From NCBI RefSeq assembly GCF_001274945.1, contig NZ_LILB01000005.1, positions 143,296 through 207,295 of the forward strand: a stretch of DNA of 64,000 bases, written 5' to 3'. This document shows positions 8,074-14,416 of the stretch, piece by piece. Position numbers and translations under genes: made by a program. The notes under the pieces are model-generated. The model made no database searches. It had not been told where the DNA came from and worked only from the letters and a program-made list of their open reading frames with translations. This DNA is from Viridibacillus arvi (GTDB lineage: Bacteria; Bacillota; Bacilli; Bacillales_A; Planococcaceae). The stretch's first letter is position 1; the number at the start of each line of letters is the position of its first letter.

Positions 8074-8778
8074 TTATTTATGCAAAATAGCTATTTTCAA
8101 TTCATCAGATAATGTAATAATCTCTCTAGGTAATTCAGAATCAGCTTGTAATGTTATATTTCTTTGGGAGATAAGATAATAAATTTGTCCATCAGATAAT
8201 CTTACTTCACAAATATCATAAAATAACATTAAAGGTAAATTAAAATGAAAGAGTTTTAGTCTTAAAAAAATTGCAATTAAAATAAAAAGCACATAGCACA
8301 TAGTTAAAGTATCGATTGTTTTTGAACCAATTGTAATAAACGGCAATATTAATACAACAAAATATTCCATTACTTTCTTAGAACTTACACCCTCTGATAT
8401 AATTTCCTCTATACTCAAGCGTGCTATATGATCAGCCCTTTTATTATTAATAAACAACCGAATAATACATACTTGAAAAAGCCATGGTAAAAGTAAAAAG
8501 AATAACAGGATTATTAATAGTGTTATATTAATAATATTGTATTGCATCTCGTCATCTTCCTGTTGATATCTAAGTATAACTAATATTATAGATGGTAAAA
8601 TACATGAATAAATCCATAACAGCTTATTCGAAACATCCCTTAAAATTGGTAGGAAATAAAAAATAACGATTAGAATAGCAACAATTGTACATGCAAATAA
8701 AGCAAAATTCATATCTTTGATTTCTAACCATTTTTCTACTACCATTAATATATTATGCAGGAATGGCATGTTTTTCAT
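8074..8778 (-). CDS. Multi-pass membrane protein, Kiwa-like partner (KwaA-like role)
   Basis: 234-residue integral membrane protein with about five hydrophobic segments (residues ~24-45, 52-70, 84-110, 138-155, 160-180) and a cytoplasmic C-terminal strand-rich tail (VRLSDGQIYYLISQRNITL). Its start overlaps the end of the DUF4868 gene by 26 bases, so translation is coupled. Known Kiwa systems pair a membrane protein, KwaA, that senses infection with KwaB, a DUF4868 effector. Here the order is reversed (DUF4868 gene first) and the membrane protein cannot be called a KwaA homologue by eye. Role by context only. Confidence 0.6.
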   Translation of the reverse strand: MKNMPFLHNILMVVEKWLEIKDMNFALFACTIVAILIVIFYFLPILRDVSNKLLWIYSCILPSIILVILRYQQEDDEMQYNIINITLLIILLFFLLLPWLFQVCIIRLFINNKRADHIARLSIEEIISEGVSSKKVMEYFVVLILPFITIGSKTIDTLTMCYVLFILIAIFLRLKLFHFNLPLMLFYDICEVRLSDGQIYYLISQRNITLQADSELPREIITLSDELKIAILHK

Positions 8779-9688
8779 TAAAAATCACAATTTCATTATA
8801 AATATCTACGCCAATTAGTCCACTAAACATGTGTAAAACTGTTTGGATGTGGACATCTTCTAATTCTATTTTCTTTGTTCTTCGATTCCATTTAATTTTA
8901 CCTTTAGTATCAGTTTCTAATTTTTTCAAAAATGCTCCATTACTAAAAGCTTTTTTAAAGTCAGTCGACTCAGAAACTACTTTAAATGCTCTAAAATAAT
9001 TTGCTTTACTACACGCTACTTTAAATGCATCAAAATCATCAATTATTTTTGCTTCTTCAATTTTGCTTATTATTTTATTCTTATGTACTTTAAATACATT
9101 TTCATACTCTAATATACTTTCAAATGAAGTACCATTTTTTATAAATATATCATTATTATTTATATGAAAATCAAATCTTGTATCAATTACCATCAAATCA
9201 TCGATATCAACTTCTTTAGCATTATCTTTTCTAATAAATATTTTATTTTCGTTTTTCAAAAGTAAATGAGATTCACTAGTTTTTTTAAAAAATACATTTT
9301 CTCCTTCTTTTATTGCATAATAAAAAACCGGACAAGTTGCATCGTTATATTTTTTCAGGCTTTTAAGCCTATATTTTTTCTCTGCCATTGTTACATCAAT
9401 ATCTTTTAGCTGGCTTTTAACAATTATATTTCTATATGCTTTAAAAATATCTGAATCAATCTCACCATCTTTGATCGTAATCTTCTCTAATTTTCCATTA
9501 CCTCTTTCTAGTGACAGTGGATTATAAGGCTTTGTATTATTTTCATCGCATTTTTCAGTATAATTATCTATTCCCTTTGTTATTTCTTCCACTACTTCCT
9601 TACTTAATGTATTGTATCTGAAAAATTCAATATCAAATAAGGGGTCATTTTTCAAGTTTTTTGATTTAAAAAAAATAAATAATTCCAT
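8753..9688 (-). CDS. kwaB: DUF4868 (KwaB-like) anti-phage protein
   Basis: 311-residue soluble protein resembling the DUF4868 family, whose best-known member is KwaB of the Kiwa phage-defence system. The central region has the family's run of beta strands with a DFHINNNDIFI segment followed by FESILEYENVFKVHKNK and a helical C-terminal half. The start at ATG 9688 has AAGGGTGA upstream. It is the first gene of a two-gene unit with a membrane protein and has its own promoter gap. In E. coli, KwaB and membrane KwaA form a complex that blocks phage replication; that mechanism is known of the family, not shown here. The assignment rests on sequence impression plus context. Confidence 0.6.
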   Translation of the reverse strand: MELFIFFKSKNLKNDPLFDIEFFRYNTLSKEVVEEITKGIDNYTEKCDENNTKPYNPLSLERGNGKLEKITIKDGEIDSDIFKAYRNIIVKSQLKDIDVTMAEKKYRLKSLKKYNDATCPVFYYAIKEGENVFFKKTSESHLLLKNENKIFIRKDNAKEVDIDDLMVIDTRFDFHINNNDIFIKNGTSFESILEYENVFKVHKNKIISKIEEAKIIDDFDAFKVACSKANYFRAFKVVSESTDFKKAFSNGAFLKKLETDTKGKIKWNRRTKKIELEDVHIQTVLHMFSGLIGVDIYNEIVIFNEKHAIPA

Positions 9689-9800
9689 TTAGTAATCACC
9701 CTTCACTATATTTATTATTAATACCATCATAATCCTATTTTATGAATATTCCTATATATTTTCCATTTTAAATAAATTAAAATACTCATTTTAATTAAAA

Positions 9801-9824
9801 AACACACCGCCTAAGTAGTGTGTT
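9801..9824 (-). terminator. Terminator of the zinc-ribbon gene
   Basis: Stem AACACAC / GTGTGTT with a 10-base loop and T6 on the minus strand, 20 bp past the stop at 9844. It separates this gene from the Kiwa-like operon. Confidence 0.75.
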
Positions 9825-9843
9825 GTGAACCATCTTATTTTAT

Positions 9844-10374
9844 TTATAAATTGAAAAACTTTGTATATCCTTCAGATTTAATCCAATTTTTAATAGTCTC
9901 TTTCCAAATTAAATCGCCACATTCTACAGAACATGCTTTTTCAAATTCCCATGAAATTTGTTGTTGATGCACTCTGTAATATCCTTCATCTTCTGTATTA
10001 GATATTTTCTGTCCACACCATTCACATTTACAACTCCATTTGCGCTTATTAGGCTTAAATGTTTTAAATATATGTTTTATTTTAGGAATATCATATTTTC
10101 CATTTAAATTTTTTTTAAAATTAATATCGTATGAACCATTCATTGCCGCTAAAAAATAATCTAGACTCTCTTTTTTTTCTAAATCATCATTAGTCTCGAT
10201 ATAGTTACTTTTACTATAGTATTCTTTTATTTCTCCAAAAACCTGTAATGCTTCTTCTCTAGAAAGGTATCTTCCCGTACTTCCATCAGCTAAACACTTA
10301 TATTCTTTAATTTCTCCATCTATATTTTCCTCAATTGTTACAACTCTAATTATTGTAGGTAAATTATTATCCAT
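9844..10374 (-). CDS. Zinc-finger hypothetical island protein
   Basis: 176-residue hydrophilic protein with a C-terminal zinc site: CKCEWCGQK, then ACSVECGD about 35 residues later, giving paired Cys knuckles. The N-terminal part is strand-rich (IIRVVTIEENIDGEIKEYKC) and the middle is basic (FKPNKRKW). Such proteins are common in phages and integrative elements as nucleic-acid-binding accessory factors. It lies alone between the helicase and the Kiwa-like pair and ends in its own terminator. Function unknown. Confidence 0.65.
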   Translation of the reverse strand: MDNNLPTIIRVVTIEENIDGEIKEYKCLADGSTGRYLSREEALQVFGEIKEYYSKSNYIETNDDLEKKESLDYFLAAMNGSYDINFKKNLNGKYDIPKIKHIFKTFKPNKRKWSCKCEWCGQKISNTEDEGYYRVHQQQISWEFEKACSVECGDLIWKETIKNWIKSEGYTKFFNL

Positions 10375-10456
10375 ATATCATATCTCCTATTTTTTATATA
10401 TATTTTACCATAAAAGTTCTTTTTAAACAGAATATATATATTATAAAGTTTATTAT

Positions 10457-11974
10457 CTAAATGATGTACTTTAGAAGTTGCCAAACTCTTTTTTGATTAC
10501 CATTTATTCTTGTTTTTTTACTCTTAATTACATAAGGTAATTGTTCTTTCTTCAAATAATTATTTATTCTTAATAACGACGGAACTTCATTTGAATGTCT
10601 ACGATCAATTTGAATTTCTTTCATCTTTGCTTTTAACAAGTCCTTTTGCTCTTCATCTAATGTATACACATTTTTCCCCTGGAACAATTCCTCAAAAAAT
10701 TCAACCACTTTCACAGCACTAATATTCGTCACTGTTGCACATGGATACATTTCCTTTAGCATTTCTCGATAATATTCTAGTACATTTTTTGAATCATATA
10801 TTGCCTTATAAAAAGTCAGTTTTTCATTTAGTAATTTCTTAGTAATCGGATTATATTTTCGTTCACTAATTACTCCAGACTCTCTAAACCGTTCTCCAAT
10901 AACCTGTTTATGTTCTCTCACTATAGTTTCGTAATCTCCCAATGACTTATAGACTTGTTCTATATCGTTTATTTTTTCTTTTAATTGCTTAATTATCCAT
11001 AATGGAGGTTTTTGAACATAAAAAATCAAGTCAACGTGATAATGTTTATTTTTATTCACTCGAATCCTGCTCCTGAACTGCTCTAAAGTATTCGGTATCT
11101 CTACACAATCAAATGCCACTACAAAATTTTCATGTGCATTAATATTTACTCCCACATCTAAAACTTTAGTTGCTGCAAGTGCATCACACATCAGTTCTTC
11201 TTCCTCTACAATAAAATTCAAAATCAACTCATCATAGTCTGTCATATAAATATTTTTCTTAGGATTAGAATTAGAAAGTATAGTTGCTGCTTCATAGTTT
11301 TTTAAGGAGTTTTTAAATCCTATAAATTGATTACTTTTAGAAACTAATTCAAACCATTTATAACCATTATCTAAATATTTCTTTCTCAATGTTTCAAATT
11401 CATCTCTATTTTCTACTAGATAAATATTTCTAATAGGATTATTTGTTTTATCTACTTCTCTTATTACATTAATATTTCGTGATAAATACTCTTTCATCTT
11501 TATTACACTTTTAGGTGTACCACTTAAAGCGATTATTACGCTTTCTAATTGATTTAGATATTCAAGGAACATAAACGCATTAATATCATAGTCACTTGCA
11601 TCATAAATCAGGTGTGCTTCATCTAAAATCACATAATCATAATGCTGCGCGTATAAAAACATATTACGATGTTCTAACGAAGTTGTAATTGATTGATACA
11701 TTCCTATAGTTAAATTATCATTTACTTCTTTTAGTGGGTTTTCATGTAACAATGTATCCTCATGTTTATATTTTTGCTTTAATTGATCTTTTAATGCAGT
11801 ACGATTGCATACATATAAAACACTTTTATTATTTTTAGCAGCATATGGAACAAGTTTTTCCATTATCGCTGTTGTCTTACCGCTTCCACATTCTCCCCCT
11901 ATTAAATAAAGCCACTCATTACTCAATGATTCCATAAATTCTTCTGTGAAATCCTCTGTTACATAATTGCTCAT
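10457..11974 (-). CDS. DEAH-box superfamily 2 helicase, probable island replication protein
   Basis: 505 residues from ATG 11974, which has AAGGTGA upstream; the longer frame to 12031 would run through the repeat-rich control region. Walker A is GGECGSGKTT near the N-terminus, Walker B/motif II is LDEAH, motif III is SGTPKS, and the second lobe has the arginine-finger-like EQFRSRIRVNK. It resembles origin-binding or loader helicases of small integrative elements and phage satellites. It faces away from the KilAC/xis/int unit across a shared AT-rich region with GACAAAT repeats, which could be the origin it acts on. Replication is inferred, not shown. Confidence 0.7.
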   Translation of the reverse strand: MSNYVTEDFTEEFMESLSNEWLYLIGGECGSGKTTAIMEKLVPYAAKNNKSVLYVCNRTALKDQLKQKYKHEDTLLHENPLKEVNDNLTIGMYQSITTSLEHRNMFLYAQHYDYVILDEAHLIYDASDYDINAFMFLEYLNQLESVIIALSGTPKSVIKMKEYLSRNINVIREVDKTNNPIRNIYLVENRDEFETLRKKYLDNGYKWFELVSKSNQFIGFKNSLKNYEAATILSNSNPKKNIYMTDYDELILNFIVEEEELMCDALAATKVLDVGVNINAHENFVVAFDCVEIPNTLEQFRSRIRVNKNKHYHVDLIFYVQKPPLWIIKQLKEKINDIEQVYKSLGDYETIVREHKQVIGERFRESGVISERKYNPITKKLLNEKLTFYKAIYDSKNVLEYYREMLKEMYPCATVTNISAVKVVEFFEELFQGKNVYTLDEEQKDLLKAKMKEIQIDRRHSNEVPSLLRINNYLKKEQLPYVIKSKKTRINGNQKRVWQLLKYII

Positions 11975-11994
11975 TTCCTTTTCACCTTTCATAT

Positions 11995-12127
11995 GGGACA
12001 AATCTCGGACAAATTCTATATATAGCTGCACGAAATTTGTCCCTTTTTCTAATAGTTATATGGCAAATAATTTATTTGACAAAAAAATAAAAAATAAAAA
12101 ATAAAAATTTAAATTCTATTTGTCAAA
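11995..12127. promoter_or_regulatory. GACAAAT repeats and A-rich tract: island control region or origin
   Basis: Between the divergent helicase and KilAC genes lie GGGACAAAT (11995), GGACAAATT (12007), AAATTTGTCCC inverted (12033), TTTGACAAA (12075) and TTTGTCAAA (12119), plus A5-6-T repeats from about 12081 to 12107. The arrangement fits repressor operators, iterons of an origin, or both. Confidence 0.55.
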
Positions 12128-12191
12128 AATTTTTCACCACCATATAACTTCTATAGAAAGAAAAATTACAGGTGAAATTGAGGTACTGACC

Positions 12192-12611
12192 ATGGAGAAA
12201 AAGTATGGAGAAATCCAAAAACTAAGAAAACTTCTTGAAAAAGCTAGCGAAAAAATTGAATCTATGAAACCTAAAGCTCAATATTATGACATTGTTTTAA
12301 GTTCTAAAAAAGGAATACGTATGTCGGTTATTGCAAAAGAATTTGGTAAAAGTGCTTCTGAAATGCATAGCATATTACATAGTTTAGGTATTATTTATAA
12401 AACTGATAAAGCATGGGTACTATACGCAAAATATCAAGATTTAGGCTATCAAATATCTCATACGACTTATAATTCACAAATTGAGTATTTATGGACTCAA
12501 AAAGGAAGAAAGTTCATACATGACGCAATGGATGGTAAGAAAGAATTTTTAAATAAACCTATTAAATCTCATCAAATAACAATGGAAGAGGTATTAAATA
12601 ATGAAATCTAA
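12192..12611 (+). CDS. KilAC-domain phage antirepressor-like regulator
   Basis: 139 residues from ATG 12192 (GAGGT seven bases upstream); the longer TTG frame lies inside the repeat region. A short coiled N-terminus is followed by a KilAC (ANT C-terminal) domain: KAQYYDIVLSSKKGIRMSVI, then AKEFGKSASEMHSILHSLGI and YKTDKAWVLYAKYQDLGYQ. In phages this domain is the DNA- or repressor-binding tail of antirepressors. The usual N-terminal Bro or AntA domain is absent. It overlaps the excisionase gene by 11 bases and probably controls the lysogenic state of the island. Confidence 0.75.
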   Translation: MEKKYGEIQKLRKLLEKASEKIESMKPKAQYYDIVLSSKKGIRMSVIAKEFGKSASEMHSILHSLGIIYKTDKAWVLYAKYQDLGYQISHTTYNSQIEYLWTQKGRKFIHDAMDGKKEFLNKPIKSHQITMEEVLNNEI

Positions 12612-12822
12612 AGAGACTGATGAATTATTAAATAAAATTAAAGAACTGATTATGTCACCTAAAGAATGGCTCTCACTCAAAGAAGCTGCTACATATGCGG
12701 GTGTTTCATATAACACATTTATCAAGTTTCGTGAGATGGGATTACGAGTAGCAGAAATTGAAGGGATCAAGCGAGTATCACGTAAAGAAATTGATACATT
12801 TTTTGAAAATCACAGTTATTAA
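12601..12822 (+). CDS. xis: Excisionase-type helix-turn-helix protein
   Basis: 73 residues with a MerR/Xis-like winged helix (LSLKEAATYAGVSYNTFIKF then a wing around GIKRVSRKEIDTFF). Size, fold and position directly upstream of the integrase are those of a recombination directionality factor that favours excision. It is translationally coupled to the KilAC regulator. It could also act as a small transcription regulator. Confidence 0.75.
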   Translation: MKSKETDELLNKIKELIMSPKEWLSLKEAATYAGVSYNTFIKFREMGLRVAEIEGIKRVSRKEIDTFFENHSY

Positions 12823-12827
12823 AACTT

Positions 12828-12886
12828 AAGAGGAATTGTCTTTATTATCTACGAGCGTATAATGGATATTGGAGGTAATTCCTCTT
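12828..12886 (+). terminator. Wide-loop inverted repeat between xis and int
   Basis: Arms AAGAGGAATT / AATTCCTCTT, 39-base loop, then CTTTTTATT. It could be a terminator after xis or a control element of int; the loop contains TATAAT-like sequence. Confidence 0.4.
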
Positions 12887-12927
12887 CTTTTTATTGCTCT
12901 TACAACGCAACTAGAGGGAGAATTATC

Positions 12928-14097
12928 ATGACAAGAAGATTGACAACAACTATCGAAAGCTATCAACTAAAGAATGGCGAAAAGCGTTACCGCTTCAAAA
13001 TTTACATTGGACTTGATCCACTAACAGGTAATGAAAAACGAACAACTCGATCAAACTTCAAGTCTCAAAAAGAAGCCAAATTTGCTCTTTCTCGAATCAA
13101 ACTAGAAATTGCGAATGGTACATTTCAAAAGCAAACACCAGAAAAATATTTAGATGTTTATTACCTTTGGATTAAGCAATATGAAAAGACTGTGGAGGAA
13201 AGTACATTCGTTAAGACTAGCGGTATTTTTAGAAATCATATCTTACCTGCTATGAGTGATTACAAAATAGAAAAGATTAACATTGATGTATGCCAAAAAC
13301 ACGTTGACGAATGGTCAAATAAATTGAAAAAGTTCCGTACCGTTAAATCATACGCAGCTAAAGTGTTAGATTTTGCTATCAAACGTGGCTACATTCAAAC
13401 AAACCCATTCAATCACGTTGATATGCCTGTTGCATTAAAGAAAAAACAAGCAAGCACGGAAGAAAAGAAAGAAAACTTCTATACACGTGAGGAATTAATC
13501 GAATTTCTTAATTGCTTTGAAAAAGAAAATAATGTGAAAGCCTATACCCTATTCCGTTTACTAGCTTTTAGCGGTATGCGCAAAGGTGAAGCACTCGCAC
13601 TTACTTGGAAAAATATTAACTTTAATGAAAATGAAATTCACATTAATACGGCGATTTCACGTGGTAAGGACAATCAATTGTATGTTAAATCAACAAAAAC
13701 AGGTATTGCTCGCACAATTAAAATGGACGAGCGTACAATGGCGATTTTGAAAGAATGGCGTAAAAAACAAAAATTAGATTACTTCAAATTAGGATTCAAT
13801 ACGATGGCTGCTAATCAATTAGTTTTCAGTAATGAATATAATGATTTCCTACAGCCTACAAAAACTAGAAAGTGGATCATCCAAATTCAAAAGAAATATA
13901 ATCTAAAAGAAGTTTCTACACATGGTTTACGCCACACACATTGCTCTCTTTTATTTGAAGCGGGAGCAAAGATTAAAGAAGTCCAAGATCGATTAGGACA
14001 CTCTGACATTCAGACAACAATGAACATCTATGCCCATGTTACTGAAAAAGCTAGAGAATCAGCTATTCAAAAATTTGAAAATTATTTAAATATCTAA
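12928..14097 (+). CDS. int: Tyrosine recombinase (integrase) of the ssrA island
   Basis: 389-residue phage/Tn916-type integrase. The start is ATG 12928 behind GAGGGAG. Domains in order are an N-terminal arm-binding domain (YRFKIYIGLDPLTG..KRTTRSNFKSQKEA), an SAM-like core-binding domain (~60-150) and a catalytic domain with the first Arg in AFSGMRKGEAL, HGLRHTH, LGHSDIQTTMNIY and the Tyr nucleophile in the last motif. It lies 15 bp from the right inner repeat and 136 bp from the tmRNA-derived attachment copy, so the target site was the 3' end of ssrA. All catalytic residues are visible, so it should be active. Confidence 0.92.
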   Translation: MTRRLTTTIESYQLKNGEKRYRFKIYIGLDPLTGNEKRTTRSNFKSQKEAKFALSRIKLEIANGTFQKQTPEKYLDVYYLWIKQYEKTVEESTFVKTSGIFRNHILPAMSDYKIEKINIDVCQKHVDEWSNKLKKFRTVKSYAAKVLDFAIKRGYIQTNPFNHVDMPVALKKKQASTEEKKENFYTREELIEFLNCFEKENNVKAYTLFRLLAFSGMRKGEALALTWKNINFNENEIHINTAISRGKDNQLYVKSTKTGIARTIKMDERTMAILKEWRKKQKLDYFKLGFNTMAANQLVFSNEYNDFLQPTKTRKWIIQIQKKYNLKEVSTHGLRHTHCSLLFEAGAKIKEVQDRLGHSDIQTTMNIYAHVTEKARESAIQKFENYLNI

Positions 14098-14111
14098 GTT
14101 TTTAATATTGG

Positions 14112-14136
14112 ACTAACATCGGATTTAACTCCGAGT
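14112..14136. repeat. Inner direct repeat, right
   Basis: Copy of 6518-6542 with one mismatch (CTCCGAGT in place of CTACGAGT), directly after the integrase stop. Confidence 0.65.
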
Positions 14137-14171
14137 GATTGATATTTATTGAAATCCAATGAAATAAAAAA

Positions 14172-14208
14172 AGTGCCAAAACCCTTATTTATCAAGGATT
14201 TTGACACT
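14172..14208 (-). terminator. Terminator after the tmRNA 3' end
   Basis: Stem AGTGCCAAAACCCTT / AAGGATTTTGACACT with T7 on the minus strand, 27 bp beyond the tmRNA-like 3' end. Confidence 0.75.
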
Positions 14209-14232
14209 CATTGAAACCGTATGATTTCATCT

Positions 14233-14257
14233 TATGGAGACGGCGGGAGTCGAACCC
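14233..14257. repeat. Island attachment site, right (tmRNA 3'-end copy)
   Basis: Direct copy of 6431-6455 with one mismatch (GAGACGG versus GAAACGG). It overlaps the 3' end of the tmRNA fragment. Confidence 0.8.
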
Positions 14258-14395
14258 GCGTCCAGAAACTCCAATACTCAAGCTTCTACGTGAATATCTT
14301 GCCTATTTAGAATTCACACACCAATATCCGACATTTCACTAACATGAGCCTATGGTTTGTTCCTGCCTCTATCTACTCTATTGAATATAATCGTC
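14235..14395 (-). ncRNA. ssrA: Partial tmRNA (ssrA), 3' tRNA-like end only
   Basis: On the minus strand, CGTAGAAGCTTGAGTATTGG then TTTCTGGACGCGGGTTCGAC and TCCCGCCGTCTCCA match the 3' strand of helix 2, the T-arm and the acceptor strand of bacillary tmRNA. About 160 bases upstream contain further small hairpins, but neither the tag-peptide frame nor the 5' acceptor/GGATTCGAC start is present, because a penicillin-binding protein gene ends at 14417. The 3' end reads TCCATAAG, without an encoded CCA. This is a remnant; a working ssrA must lie elsewhere. Confidence 0.65.
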
Positions 14396-14416
14396 CTATC
14401 CTCAATAATTTTTTAA

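Noticed and set aside
12080-12107. CRISPR-like repeats
   Set aside because: The repeated A5-6-T units are simple-sequence DNA without spacers; no cas genes.
12120-12191. TTG start at 12120 for the KilAC gene
   Set aside because: Lies within the TTTGTCAAA repeat and has no ribosome site; ATG 12192 has GAGGT at proper distance.
6431-14257. Complete prophage
   Set aside because: No capsid, terminase, tail or lysis genes; only integration, replication, regulation and cargo.
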